From: an uncultured Bacteroidales bacterium
GTDB lineage: Bacteria > Bacteroidota > Bacteroidia > Bacteroidales > P3
Assembly (NCBI GenBank): GCA_900318835.1
Contig: ONLW01000025.1
Location: 1-60,008 of the forward strand
Direction of reading: 5' to 3'
Length of the DNA: 60,008 bases
Within the stretch, counting starts at the first letter, position 1. The number at the start of each line of letters is the position of its first letter. The notes under the pieces were generated by a model. The model saw only the letters and a program-made list of their open reading frames with translations, did no database searches and had not been told where the DNA came from. A program made the position numbers and the translations under genes. Positions 1-9,091 of the stretch are shown here, piece after piece.

Positions 1-2
1 AG

Positions 3-395
3 CTGGCCAGCGGCGACGACGAGGTCTACGTCTACGCCTACTGCCCTGAATTGGAGGAGGGTCTCCTCTCCGCCCCTGTGTGGCGGCGGACGGGCTCCGC
101 GCAGCTGACGCTGCCCGAACGCTGGCAGGGGAAGGAGGTCCATCTCTACGGCTTCGCGGTTGACTATGAGGGAAATGCAAGCGACACCGTGTATATCGGC
201 ATGCTGGAGGAAACCATAGATGCAACATCCTTTATTCGGGACAGACATACTCAAACCGACTCTTCTGCGTTTTTTGACAAAATACTTTTCGATAAAAAAG
301 GATTCATATATTATAAAGAACATGAGGATGAACCAACATTGGGATTTCCACCGTCGGAGGAGGCATCGGCACCTACGCAGGATGGCTACAGGTAG
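3..395 (+). CDS. DUF6266-like protein, C-terminal part (5' end outside window)
   Basis: The reading frame is open from the left edge, so the start lies outside the window. The visible part contains DEVYVYAYCP, SAPVWRRTGSAQL and HLYGFAVDYEGNASDTVYIG, which resemble the conserved C-terminus of DUF6266 proteins, a Bacteroidota family of unknown function. Such proteins usually end soon after the VYIG segment. Here the frame continues for about 45 residues of AT-richer, low-similarity sequence, so the tail may come from a lost stop or a deletion junction. The family call comes from remembered motifs only. Confidence 0.55.
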   Translation: MASGDDEVYVYAYCPELEEGLLSAPVWRRTGSAQLTLPERWQGKEVHLYGFAVDYEGNASDTVYIGMLEETIDATSFIRDRHTQTDSSAFFDKILFDKKGFIYYKEHEDEPTLGFPPSEEASAPTQDGYR

Positions 396-519
396 CATGT
401 TAGTTTTTTCTCAGTATTCATGATGGTGTTCGTCGGCCTGTGGTGGGACACGCACTACTCAGGATACTTCGTATCGCGGATCCCGATTTCGCGAGACCAG
501 TGAAAAAGTTTCGGAATGG

Positions 520-930
520 GTGGAGGACTATCGCCGCGAACATGGACATCTGCCAGGCAGTCTTACAATTGAATGGCTAGACAAAGGAGAAACATGGGAT
601 TGGTTTCAAGAATATTACGACAATACAAAATGGGGCTATGTGTTATTCCGCTATAGTCACCAAGGTGACAGCGTATACAGAATCTTTTCCGTAAGCGGAC
701 AAAAATTAATGTCAACACCATGTTTCAATGAATATATCTTCAGTCATTGGGGCACGGAAAACGACTCTATGTTGACAATCCGCATCCCAATTCCACGCTA
801 CAACGAGGAATCTAGGAATCGACTTTTATCAACCCACTGCGGGTGGATAAAAAATATTTTGCGGGGTAATTTTTATTTTGTATATTTGCACTTTCAAACC
901 AATAAAAATATAAATAAAATATATAAATAA
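520..930 (+). CDS. Hypothetical protein, probably the 3' part of a frameshifted gene
   Basis: This 136-residue frame has no family I recognise. Its first part (EWVEDYRREHGHLPGSLTIEW) reads like real protein. The preceding sequence looks like the missing N-terminus in another frame: bases about 403-501 encode a hydrophobic stretch followed by HYSGYFVSRIPISRDQ, which runs into a TGA at about 499-501, while the frame of this ORF resumes as ETSEKVSEW. A one-base shift near 500 would join them. The last 30 or so residues overlap the korA promoter and are probably not native coding sequence. It is most likely a decayed small gene. Confidence 0.4.
   Translation: MEDYRREHGHLPGSLTIEWLDKGETWDWFQEYYDNTKWGYVLFRYSHQGDSVYRIFSVSGQKLMSTPCFNEYIFSHWGTENDSMLTIRIPIPRYNEESRNRLLSTHCGWIKNILRGNFYFVYLHFQTNKNINKIYK
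858..888 (+). promoter_or_regulatory. Bacteroidota-type promoter of korAB
   Basis: A TTTG box at 858-861 is followed after 19 bases by TATATTTG at 881-888, matching the primary sigma factor consensus of Bacteroidota. The korA start is 44 bases downstream, leaving a short A-rich leader without a clear Shine-Dalgarno sequence. Confidence 0.75.
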
Positions 931-931
931 A

Positions 932-2773
932 ATGTCAGAGAATCAGATAGTTAATAAAGAAGACCTTGTGGTCCGATTTGCTGGCGACTCGGGTGACGGA
1001 ATGCAGCTTAGCGGTACGCTGTTCAGCGACGCTTCTGCCCTTACCGGAAACGACATTGCCACGTTCCCCGATTATCCTGCCGAGATCCGTGCCCCGCACA
1101 ACACCATCGCCGGTGTCAGCGGCTATCAGGTGCATGTGGGTAACCACATCTACTCAAGCGGCGACAAGTGCGACATTCTGGTGGCCATGAACCCCGCCGC
1201 CTTCAAGTCGCAGCTGAAGTGGGCCAAGAAGGGTGCCACCGTCATCGTCGACATCGACACCTTCACCGACGAGGCCATGGAGAAGGCCGGTTACACCAGC
1301 AACCCCTTCACCGACGAGTTGGAGCGCGCCTACACCATCATCAAGGCCCCCATCACCTCGTTCACCGAGCGCATCGGTGAGGAGAAGGGCGTCGACAAGA
1401 AGACTGCGGACAAAAGCCGTAACATGTTCGCTCTCGGCATCATCTTCTATTCAACCCACAAGACTCTCGACCATACCTTTGCCTATCTGGAGCGCAAGTT
1501 TGCCAAGAAACCCGCCGTCGTCGACCTCAACAAAGCCGTCCTGACCGAGGGTTACGAATATGCCGACAAGCTGGAGGTGATGCACTCGCACATCTTCGAG
1601 GTTGCCCATGCCGACAAGATGGAGAAAGGCCGCTACCGCAACATCACCGGTAACGTGGCCACCGCTTGGGGTCTGCTCGCCGCCTCTGAGAAGAGCGGCC
1701 GCCGCCTCTTCCTCGGTTCCTACCCCATCACCCCCGCCACCGACGTCATGGTCGAATTGGCCAAGCACAAGAGCCTCGGTGCCCGTGTATTCCAGGCCGA
1801 AGACGAGATTGCCGGTATCTGCTCCGCCATCGGCGCCAGCTATGCCGGTGCTTTGGCTTGCACCAGCACCTCCGGCCCCGGTCTCTCGCTGAAGAGCGAG
1901 GCCCTGGGATTGGCCGTGATGACCGAGCTGCCCTTGGTCGTTGTCGACGTGCAGCGCGGCGGTCCCTCCACGGGTCTGCCCACCAAGACCGAGCAGAGCG
2001 ACCTCGACCAGGCCCTCTACGGCCGCAACGGTGAGGCTCCCCTCGTGGTTGTTGCCGCCTCGAGCAGCGCCAACTGCTTCTACTGGGCCTTCAACGCCGC
2101 CAAGATCGCCCTCGAGCACATGACCCCCGTCATCCTGCTCACCGACGGCTATCTGGGCAACGGCAGCCAGCTGTTCAAGATTCCTTCGATGAAGGACATG
2201 CCCGAAATCAAACCGCGTCTGGCCAAGGAGAACGACCCGAACTACCGTCCGTTCCGCCGCGACGAGGAGAAGTTCGCCCGCGAGTGGGCTCTCCCCGGCA
2301 TGGAAGGCTTGAGCCACCGCGTGGGTGGTCTTGAGAAGTGCCCCGACGGTCCTCTCAGCACCGATCCCGAGAACCACGCCCTGATGACCAAGAACCGTCA
2401 GGAGAAGGTGAACCGCGTGGCTAACTACATCCCCGACCAGGAGGTGACCGGTGCCAAAGACGCCGACCTGCTCGTGGTGGGTTGGGGCGGCACCAGCGGT
2501 GCTCTGACCCTCGCCGTCGAGGAGATGAACAACGAAGGCAAGAAGGTGGCCTACACCCACTTCAACTACATCTGCCCGTTGCCGAAGAACACCGGCGACA
2601 TCCTGCGCAAGTACAAGAAGATTGTTGTCTGCGAGCTCAACAACGGCCAGTTCGCCGGCTACCTGCGCACCCAGTTCCCGGAGTGCCCCATGACCCAGTA
2701 CAACAAGGTGATGGGCCTGCCCTTCGAGGTTGGCGAACTGAAAGCTGAGTTTAACAGATTGTTGGAGAAATAA
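932..2773 (+). CDS. korA: 2-oxoacid:acceptor oxidoreductase subunit alpha (gamma-alpha fusion)
   Basis: This is the large subunit of a thiamine-diphosphate, ferredoxin-linked 2-oxoacid oxidoreductase, most likely the 2-oxoglutarate type, which interconverts 2-oxoglutarate and succinyl-CoA with reduced ferredoxin in the cytoplasm. Residues about 12-200 form the gamma domain (FAGDSGDGMQLSG). Residues about 235-613 form the alpha domain, with TSGPGLSLKSEALG and GGPSTGLPTKTEQSDL typical of the family. The 613-residue length fits the fused gamma-alpha form. korB follows after 12 bases, so the two are cotranscribed. The substrate cannot be fixed from sequence; other 2-oxoacids are possible. Confidence 0.93.
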   Translation: MSENQIVNKEDLVVRFAGDSGDGMQLSGTLFSDASALTGNDIATFPDYPAEIRAPHNTIAGVSGYQVHVGNHIYSSGDKCDILVAMNPAAFKSQLKWAKKGATVIVDIDTFTDEAMEKAGYTSNPFTDELERAYTIIKAPITSFTERIGEEKGVDKKTADKSRNMFALGIIFYSTHKTLDHTFAYLERKFAKKPAVVDLNKAVLTEGYEYADKLEVMHSHIFEVAHADKMEKGRYRNITGNVATAWGLLAASEKSGRRLFLGSYPITPATDVMVELAKHKSLGARVFQAEDEIAGICSAIGASYAGALACTSTSGPGLSLKSEALGLAVMTELPLVVVDVQRGGPSTGLPTKTEQSDLDQALYGRNGEAPLVVVAASSSANCFYWAFNAAKIALEHMTPVILLTDGYLGNGSQLFKIPSMKDMPEIKPRLAKENDPNYRPFRRDEEKFAREWALPGMEGLSHRVGGLEKCPDGPLSTDPENHALMTKNRQEKVNRVANYIPDQEVTGAKDADLLVVGWGGTSGALTLAVEEMNNEGKKVAYTHFNYICPLPKNTGDILRKYKKIVVCELNNGQFAGYLRTQFPECPMTQYNKVMGLPFEVGELKAEFNRLLEK

Positions 2774-2785
2774 AATAGAATAGAT

Positions 2786-3820
2786 ATGGAAAAGCATTTT
2801 GTTCCCAAAGCGGATAAAGAATATACCAAGGCTGATTTCCAGAGCGACCAGATGGTGAAGTGGTGCCCCGGTTGTGGAGACCACGCCATCCTCGCCGCCC
2901 TGCTGGCCACCTTCCCCAAGACGGGTTACAAGAAAGAGAACGTCTGCATGGTCTCCGGTATCGGCTGTTCGAGCCGTATCCCCTACTATGTGGACACCTA
3001 TGGTTTCCACAGCATCCACGGCCGCGCCTGCGCCATTGCCACGGGTGTGAAGCTCGCCAACCCCGCCCTCAGCGTGTGGGTGAACATGGGCGACGGTGAC
3101 TCGATGGCCATCGGCGGCAACCACCTCATCCACGCTGTGCGCCGCAACCAGGACCTGAACATCACCATCTTCAACAACGAGATTTACGGCTTGACCAAGG
3201 GCCAGTACAGCCCCACGACGAAGTTCGGCCAGGTCACCAAGACCTCGCCCTACGGCACCATCGACTATCCCTTCAATCCCGGTGAGCTGGTGATGGGCGC
3301 CCAGGGCACCTTCTTCGCCCGCACCCTCGACTGCGTGCCGCAGCTAAGCACCGAGTGCATGACCCGCGCCGCCAAGCATGACGGCTGCTCCGTCACCGAG
3401 GTGCTGCAGAACTGCGTCATCTTCAACGACAAGACGCACGCCGCCATCACCGACCGCGCCGTCCGCGACGACCGCACCATCGTGCTGGAGCACGGCAAAC
3501 CCATGCTCTTCGGCAAGAACAAGGAGAAAGGTCTGCGCTTCAACGGTCGCCAGCTGGAGGTTGTCACCCTCGGCGAGAACGGCATCACCATTGACGACAT
3601 CATGGTGCACGACGAGACCACCGAGGATACCGGCATCCACATGATGCTGGCCCACATGGGTCCTGCAGCGGGATTACCCGTGGCTCTCGGCGTTATCCGC
3701 AACGTAAAGAAAGTCTCCTACACCCAGCTCTACGAGGAGCAGATGGAAGAGCAGATGGCCATCGGCAAATACAAATGCATGGACGACCTGCTCAACAGCG
3801 GCGACACCTGGGAGGTGTAA
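2786..3820 (+). CDS. korB: 2-oxoacid:ferredoxin oxidoreductase subunit beta
   Basis: This is the thiamine-diphosphate-binding beta subunit that partners the upstream alpha subunit. WCPGCGDH (Cys27, Cys30) and SGIGCSSR (Cys61) supply cysteines that hold the iron-sulfur cluster in this family. The cofactor motif runs from GDGDSMAIGGNH (about 102-113) to NNEIYG (about 130-135). The 344-residue length is normal for KorB, and no separate ferredoxin-like delta subunit is present. A rho-independent terminator follows 30 bases after the stop, which ends a two-gene operon. Confidence 0.94.
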   Translation: MEKHFVPKADKEYTKADFQSDQMVKWCPGCGDHAILAALLATFPKTGYKKENVCMVSGIGCSSRIPYYVDTYGFHSIHGRACAIATGVKLANPALSVWVNMGDGDSMAIGGNHLIHAVRRNQDLNITIFNNEIYGLTKGQYSPTTKFGQVTKTSPYGTIDYPFNPGELVMGAQGTFFARTLDCVPQLSTECMTRAAKHDGCSVTEVLQNCVIFNDKTHAAITDRAVRDDRTIVLEHGKPMLFGKNKEKGLRFNGRQLEVVTLGENGITIDDIMVHDETTEDTGIHMMLAHMGPAAGLPVALGVIRNVKKVSYTQLYEEQMEEQMAIGKYKCMDDLLNSGDTWEV

Positions 3821-3850
3821 TCTCAGTTAAGAGTTAATAGATAACTGTTT

Positions 3851-3882
3851 AGAGGCTACCGTTTGGTAGCCTCTATTTTTTT
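3851..3882 (+). terminator. Terminator after korAB
   Basis: An inverted repeat AGAGGCTACC / GGTAGCCTCT around a short TTT-containing loop is followed by a run of T. It lies between korB and the promoter of the subtilase gene. Confidence 0.85.
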
Positions 3883-3883
3883 C

Positions 3884-3914
3884 TTTGCTGTATTAAATAT
3901 TTTTTGTATCTTTG
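3884..3914 (+). promoter_or_regulatory. Promoter of the S8 peptidase gene
   Basis: TTTG at 3884-3887 and TATCTTTG at 3907-3914 are separated by 19 bases. The box ends 23 bases before the ATG at 3938. This argues against the longer open frame starting at 3863, which would begin upstream of the promoter. Confidence 0.75.
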
Positions 3915-3937
3915 CATTTATATATATATACCACCCC

Positions 3938-6061
3938 ATGAAAAAGATATTGTTTACACTCTTAGCAATGAGCATCTTACTCGGTGCTTCGGCACAAAAT
4001 AAGAAATGCGCTATCGACACCAAGGCCTTGGTAACTGAAGAGATAGCCGCAGGTGCTACACATGTAAACATGCTGGCCAAGATGACACCCGATTTCGACC
4101 GTAGTATGCTGGAAAAAGCTGGGATGGTTATCGGTGCCCAGGCCGGTCAGATCATCACCCTGCGTGTCCCAGTAGAGGCACTGCCGCTACTGGAGAGCAA
4201 TAAACAGGTCCTTCAGTACAGCATCTCGCACCGCATTGCCGCTCCAGAGTGCAATAACAACCGCTTCGACACCCGTACCGACAGCGTACAAAAGGGCTTG
4301 GGTGTCATCGGTGACACGGCCTTCACCGGCAAGGGTGTCTATATCGGCATCACCGACTGGGGATTTGACTACACGCATCCCAACTTCAACTATGAAGAGG
4401 GCAACCGTCGCCTAGTAGCGGCTTGGGATCACTTCCGTCAGGCAGGTCCATCTCCCGAAGGGTTTGACTACGGCACCGTCATTAGTGGCTTCGACAGTCT
4501 GTTCGCCGCCCATGGCGACACCTCCAACCTCTATGGATACGGCACCCACGGCACCCATGTAGCCGGTATCGCTGCAGGACGTGGATTTGAAGGTAACTAT
4601 ACTGGTCAAGCCCCCGATGCGAATCTGCTCTTCTGCTCCTTTGGCCTCGGCGAAAAAGAATGGATGGATGCTGTAGATTGGATGAAACATGTGGCTCAAG
4701 ACAGCTCACGCCGGTTGGTTGTCAACAGCAGTTGGGGTATGTACACTTTCAGCACACTTGATGGAACCTCACTGTTAAGCCAAGCCATCAACGCTTGGTC
4801 GGACGAAGGCATAGTTTTCTGCACAAGTGGTGGCAACAATGGCCGCACACAAATCCCATTCCATATCAGCCGTACTTTCGGCGAGGGTGTTGACACTTTG
4901 CGCACCGTAGCTGTCCGTGCCAGCCAGATATACAGCATCTCGGAAACCGGACAAGCCCTAGTTATGTGGGGTGAGGAGGGGCACGATTTCTCTGCAGGCA
5001 TCTGTATCTGGAAAACCTCCAGCAGAAATTGGAGAAGCCCTATGTATAGCACCGCGGATGGCGACACAATCATCTATGACACCGTTGATTGCGGCACCAC
5101 TAAGGTCGGTTACCGCATTATGATTGAACACCGAAACCCCTTCGATTACCGTCCGCATATGCAGATTGATGTCGACAAAGTAATAATGGAAACCCAACTT
5201 TTCATTGCAGCCAATAACGGAACCGTCCACGCATGGAATATCGCAAACAAACAGAACCATGCTGGCAACGAAGGATGCACTTTCCGTCGCGGCCATACAG
5301 GATTCTCCGATGGCGACGCTTTTTACGGTGTTGGCGAGCCGGCTTGCGCAATCAAGTGCATTAGTGTTGCCGCCCACCAAGCTGACCGCTATTACAATGA
5401 AGAATACTACTCTGGACAAATAGCCGACTTCAGCAGTGCCGGTCCTCTAATCAACGGTGTAAAGAAACCCGAAATCTCCGCCCCTGGCGTGGATGTAATA
5501 TCTTCCATCAGTGCTTGGCAGCAAGGTGGTGATTATGCAGCCAGATTCACCCGCCAGATGGAGGACGGCGGTCCAATATACATATGGTCAGACATGAGCG
5601 GCACCTCGATGTCAAGTCCTGCCGCTACGGGTGTTGTGGCTCTCATTCTGGAGGCAAACCCCGCTATCACCGTCGATCAGGTGCGCTACAGTATCTTTTC
5701 CACCGCCCGCAACGACAACATCACCGGTCCGTTAGTGGCCAACGACAGTATGGATATCCATTGGGGGTGGGGCAAAATTGACGCCCTTCGCGCCATCAAC
5801 AAAGCCATCAGTCTCGTCGGCATCAACCAAGTGGAGCAACTCCGCACTCCTCTCAAAGTTTATCCCAATCCCGCCACCTCAACGGTGAAAGTGATGACTC
5901 TCTGCGGAGAGCGCCAAACCCTTCAGGTCTACGCCCCCGATGGGCGGCTTATCCTGCAATGTCCTGTCGAACAAGAGACCACCCTTGATGTCAGCAATTG
6001 GCAACGTGGCGTATATATCCTCCGCGTAGGTAGCCGTATCGAAAAACTGATTGTCAAATAA
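3938..6061 (+). CDS. Secreted S8 subtilisin-like serine peptidase with T9SS sorting domain
   Basis: This is a 707-residue secreted protease. The signal peptide is MKKILFTLLAMSILLGASAQ. The catalytic triad is visible as Asp140 in GITDWGFDY, His204 in HGTHVAGIAAG and Ser557 in SGTSMSSPAATG, with an insertion of roughly 200 residues between the Asn region (about 300) and Ser557. The last 80 or so residues (VYPNPATSTVKV, then GVYILRVG and KLIVK) form a type-A T9SS C-terminal domain, so the product should cross the outer membrane and be anchored or released. The ATG at 3938 is chosen because it follows the promoter and starts a proper signal peptide. The next gene starts two bases after the stop. 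Confidence 0.92.
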   Translation: MKKILFTLLAMSILLGASAQNKKCAIDTKALVTEEIAAGATHVNMLAKMTPDFDRSMLEKAGMVIGAQAGQIITLRVPVEALPLLESNKQVLQYSISHRIAAPECNNNRFDTRTDSVQKGLGVIGDTAFTGKGVYIGITDWGFDYTHPNFNYEEGNRRLVAAWDHFRQAGPSPEGFDYGTVISGFDSLFAAHGDTSNLYGYGTHGTHVAGIAAGRGFEGNYTGQAPDANLLFCSFGLGEKEWMDAVDWMKHVAQDSSRRLVVNSSWGMYTFSTLDGTSLLSQAINAWSDEGIVFCTSGGNNGRTQIPFHISRTFGEGVDTLRTVAVRASQIYSISETGQALVMWGEEGHDFSAGICIWKTSSRNWRSPMYSTADGDTIIYDTVDCGTTKVGYRIMIEHRNPFDYRPHMQIDVDKVIMETQLFIAANNGTVHAWNIANKQNHAGNEGCTFRRGHTGFSDGDAFYGVGEPACAIKCISVAAHQADRYYNEEYYSGQIADFSSAGPLINGVKKPEISAPGVDVISSISAWQQGGDYAARFTRQMEDGGPIYIWSDMSGTSMSSPAATGVVALILEANPAITVDQVRYSIFSTARNDNITGPLVANDSMDIHWGWGKIDALRAINKAISLVGINQVEQLRTPLKVYPNPATSTVKVMTLCGERQTLQVYAPDGRLILQCPVEQETTLDVSNWQRGVYILRVGSRIEKLIVK

Positions 6062-6063
6062 TC

Positions 6064-7050
6064 ATGCTGAAGCTATTTGAGAAAAACACGGTTGTCCAGG
6101 CAATCATCATCCTGGTAGTGACAGCGCTACTGTGGAGAGAAGCCTTTGCCAATCCGCAACCCATGGTGCCGTCGGGCCATTATTCGCCTCTCTACGATCT
6201 TCTCTGTGGGCTCCACCTATCACCCACCCTGTCCACCATCGTCGCCATGCTGCTTGTAGTGCTGGGTGGATTCTTCCTTAATCTGATGCTCTCCAAAGTC
6301 AATCTGGCCTCGCAAAACAGCCTCCTCCCCACCCTGCTCTTCATCGTTGCCATGAGTGCCCAAACACCAGCACTCTCACCCACTCTGCTGGCAGCGCTAC
6401 TGGTCATTGTCATCGTAGGACGTCTAATGCTTCACAGCACCCTGCTGGCGGTTTCACCCGACAAAATATTCTCCACCGCTGCCCTCATCGGCATTGCCTC
6501 TATGGTTTACCTGCCAGCACTCACCCTCATCGTGGCCTATATGCTCATTGCCATCAACTACCGACTCTACGGCTGGCGCGACTGGATGATGCTCCTCCTT
6601 GGCCTGCTGGCCCCCTACTTCCTACTATGGTCCATCCAGCTCTTCACCGGCAATCTCGTCAGCGGCTTCACACAAATGGGAGACGACTTGGGATTCCTGA
6701 ATTTCGCCATCGGTGAATTCACCACCCTGCAAGTTGTCGCCAATATCGTGCTTCTCACTGCTTTCGTCGTCAGCCTTTTGGTCATCTGGCACCGTCTGGG
6801 AGAAAAGCCCATCGTGTGGCAAAAAAATGCCACCACCGTCATGCTTATTACTGTAGCCGCTTTGGCCATGCTCCCCTTCACTCAGATATTTCCCGTCGAC
6901 TTCAAATTTCTGGCAATCCCCTTCACATTCTGTCTCTGCCAACGGCTCAATCTTCCACGCCGCCGCTCACGCTCGTCGCGTACCTCGTGGCGCAGTCACC
7001 TCTTCGACCTCCTGTTTATCATTATCATAGTCGCCGCCATCGCATGTTAG
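6064..7050 (+). CDS. Polytopic membrane protein, DUF6427-like
   Basis: This 328-residue protein is almost entirely hydrophobic, with about nine to ten predicted membrane segments, a basic stretch (RRRSRSSRTSWR) near residue 300 and a final hydrophobic segment. Layout and length resemble the DUF6427 family of Bacteroidota inner-membrane proteins, whose role is not known. I infer the family from general character, not from a diagnostic motif. It starts two bases after the subtilase stop, and its last seven bases overlap the rnhB start, so translation is probably coupled. Confidence 0.6.
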   Translation: MLKLFEKNTVVQAIIILVVTALLWREAFANPQPMVPSGHYSPLYDLLCGLHLSPTLSTIVAMLLVVLGGFFLNLMLSKVNLASQNSLLPTLLFIVAMSAQTPALSPTLLAALLVIVIVGRLMLHSTLLAVSPDKIFSTAALIGIASMVYLPALTLIVAYMLIAINYRLYGWRDWMMLLLGLLAPYFLLWSIQLFTGNLVSGFTQMGDDLGFLNFAIGEFTTLQVVANIVLLTAFVVSLLVIWHRLGEKPIVWQKNATTVMLITVAALAMLPFTQIFPVDFKFLAIPFTFCLCQRLNLPRRRSRSSRTSWRSHLFDLLFIIIIVAAIAC

Positions 7051-7640
7051 AGCCGTGTATCATACCTGGACGCCGTGAGGCGGGATGCGACGAGGCCGGC
7101 CGCGGACCACTGGCAGGGCCCGTCGTTGCTGCCGCCGTCATCCTTCCCGATGGTTACGCCAATCCCATGCTCAACGACTCGAAGCAACTCACCGAACGCC
7201 GTCGCAACATCCTCCGCGAGGAGATAGAACGTGTGGCTCTTGCATGGGAAGTGGCAGTAGTAGAACCCGAAGAGATTGACCGTCTCAACATCCTGCACGC
7301 CTCCACCCACGGCATGTGCCTCGCCGTGCAGCAACTCAAACTAAAACCCGAATTCCTAATCATCGACGGCAACCGTTTCTACAACGAAACGGACATACCC
7401 TACCAGTGCATCGTCAAAGGCGATGCCAAGTACATGCCCGTAGCCGCCGCCAGCATTCTGGCTAAGACCCACCGCGACGAAATCATGTGCCGTCTCCACG
7501 AGCAATACCCACAATACGGCTGGAACAGAAACAAAGGATACCCCACCACTGACCACTACCGCGCCATCGAGCAATACGGTCCCACCCCGCTCCACCGCCG
7601 TTCTTTCAACCTTTACCGTCAACATTCCCTTTTCGAATAA
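7044..7640 (+). CDS. rnhB: Ribonuclease HII
   Basis: It cleaves the RNA strand of RNA-DNA hybrids and removes misincorporated ribonucleotides from DNA. Conserved motifs are CDEAGRGPLAGPVVAAAV (Asp16, Glu17), LNDSKQLT, IIDGN (Asp108) and KGDAKYMPVAAASILAK (Asp127), supplying the four acidic metal ligands. The 198-residue length is standard. The ATG at 7044 overlaps the preceding stop (ATGTTAG) and starts just before the conserved core. The open frame runs further upstream, but that part lies antisense-like inside the membrane protein gene and was rejected. Confidence 0.95.
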   Translation: MLEPCIIPGRREAGCDEAGRGPLAGPVVAAAVILPDGYANPMLNDSKQLTERRRNILREEIERVALAWEVAVVEPEEIDRLNILHASTHGMCLAVQQLKLKPEFLIIDGNRFYNETDIPYQCIVKGDAKYMPVAAASILAKTHRDEIMCRLHEQYPQYGWNRNKGYPTTDHYRAIEQYGPTPLHRRSFNLYRQHSLFE

Positions 7641-7656
7641 ATAAAACACCAAATAT

Positions 7657-8196
7657 ATGCTGGAATTCATTAAAAACATCAGACGCAAAAAGATTGTCCG
7701 CGACCTTAAAGCCGCCCCACGCGACAAACGCATCGACAACATCCAGGAAGTCAAAACCGTGGGCGTCATTTGCCGTCTCGACAACGAACACAACTGGACT
7801 ATCCTCAACCACTTCGCCAAAGTGATGGAGAACCAGGGTAAGCAGGTGCATATCATAGCCATTCAGGATCAGGACATCAACTTTGTCGTCACCCACCAGG
7901 CCACCACCATCTGCCGTTCCAAGACCGACCTCAACTTCTGGGGACTTCCTTCGGCCTCGTCCATCGAGGACTTCATCTCCCACGAATATGACCTGCTCAT
8001 CGACACCATCGGAGAAGAGAACTTCTTCTCACAGTACATCGCCCTATGCACCACCGCGAGCCTCAAAGTGGTCTACGCCACCCCTTCCGAGGACCCCACC
8101 GAGGTCTTCGACCTCATCATCCGCGGCGATGGCCACGTCGAGCTCAAGGATTTCTTCAACAACATCATAGAATATTTAGGAATGATAAAGAAATAG
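7657..8196 (+). CDS. DUF6913-like protein of unknown function
   Basis: This 179-residue soluble protein starts with a basic amphipathic stretch (FIKNIRRKKIVRDLK), followed by an alternating alpha/beta pattern (VGVICRLDN, VHIIAIQDQD, YDLLIDTI, FDLIIRGDG). It resembles the DUF6913 family found beside dapA in other Bacteroidota. No catalytic motif is obvious. It sits 16 bases after rnhB and four bases before dapA, so it is part of this operon. Confidence 0.6.
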   Translation: MLEFIKNIRRKKIVRDLKAAPRDKRIDNIQEVKTVGVICRLDNEHNWTILNHFAKVMENQGKQVHIIAIQDQDINFVVTHQATTICRSKTDLNFWGLPSASSIEDFISHEYDLLIDTIGEENFFSQYIALCTTASLKVVYATPSEDPTEVFDLIIRGDGHVELKDFFNNIIEYLGMIKK

Positions 8197-8200
8197 CAAA

Positions 8201-9091
8201 ATGAAACAACCCATATTTACTGGCACAGGAGTTGCCCTTGTCACCCCCTTCCGCAAACAGCAGGAAACCGTGGACTTCACCAAACTCGAAGCCCTCATCG
8301 AGCATATCATCACCTCCGGCGTCGACTATATCGTGGCCCTCGGCACCACCTCCGAAGCAGCCACCATGACCCCCAGCGAGCGCTCTGCCGTGCAGGAGTT
8401 TATTGTTGAGACCGTCGCTGGCCGCTGTCCCATCATGCTGGGCCTTGGCGGCAACAACACCCTCAACCTCACAGACACCATCGCCCACACCTCCTTCGAG
8501 GGCATCAGCGGCATCCTTTCAGTGACGCCCTATTACAACAAGCCCAACCAACGCGGCCTCTTGCAGCACTACCGCAACATCGCCGAGGTGTCGCCCGTGC
8601 CCGTCGTCATGTACAACGTCCCCGGCCGTACCGGCGTCAACCTCACGGCCGAGACCACCCTCACCCTCGCCCATGAATGTCCCAACATCATAGGCATCAA
8701 AGAGGCCAGCGGAAACCTGCAGCAGGTAATGGAAATCCTGCGCCAGCGTCCCGACGGCTTCCGCGTCATCAGCGGCGACGACGCCCTCACCTACCCCATG
8801 CTCACCCTCGGTGCCGACGGAGTCATCAGCGTGATGGCCAACGCCTTGCCCAAAGAAATGTCCGACATGGTGCGCTTCGCCATGAAAGGAGACCTCAAGA
8901 AAGCGCTGCCGCTCCACAATCGCATGCTGCCACTCATGAATGCCATCTTCGAAGAAGGCAACCCCACGGGAGTCAAAGCACTGCTCGAGATTCAAGGCCA
9001 CATCACCAACATCCTGCGCCTGCCACTCGTCAAAGCATCAAAACCTCTCTACAACAAACTCTCAACCCTCAACAATGAATTTAGAAACTAG
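8201..9091 (+). CDS. dapA: 4-hydroxy-tetrahydrodipicolinate synthase
   Basis: This enzyme condenses pyruvate with aspartate semialdehyde in the lysine and diaminopimelate pathway, which also feeds peptidoglycan. The TIM-barrel family motifs are present: LGTTSEAATM (Thr49, Thr50), YYNKPNQRGLLQHY, VVMYNVPGRTGVN (Tyr138) and the Schiff-base lysine Lys167 in IIGIKEASG. The length of 296 residues is normal. The final 17 bases overlap the start of the polyprenyl synthase gene. Confidence 0.95.
   Translation: MKQPIFTGTGVALVTPFRKQQETVDFTKLEALIEHIITSGVDYIVALGTTSEAATMTPSERSAVQEFIVETVAGRCPIMLGLGGNNTLNLTDTIAHTSFEGISGILSVTPYYNKPNQRGLLQHYRNIAEVSPVPVVMYNVPGRTGVNLTAETTLTLAHECPNIIGIKEASGNLQQVMEILRQRPDGFRVISGDDALTYPMLTLGADGVISVMANALPKEMSDMVRFAMKGDLKKALPLHNRMLPLMNAIFEEGNPTGVKALLEIQGHITNILRLPLVKASKPLYNKLSTLNNEFRN

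Noticed and set aside
1451-3133. 560-residue open frame on the minus strand
   Set aside because: It lies fully opposite korA and korB, whose motifs are unmistakable, and its composition (many Val, Gly, His) is that of an antisense frame of GC-rich codons.
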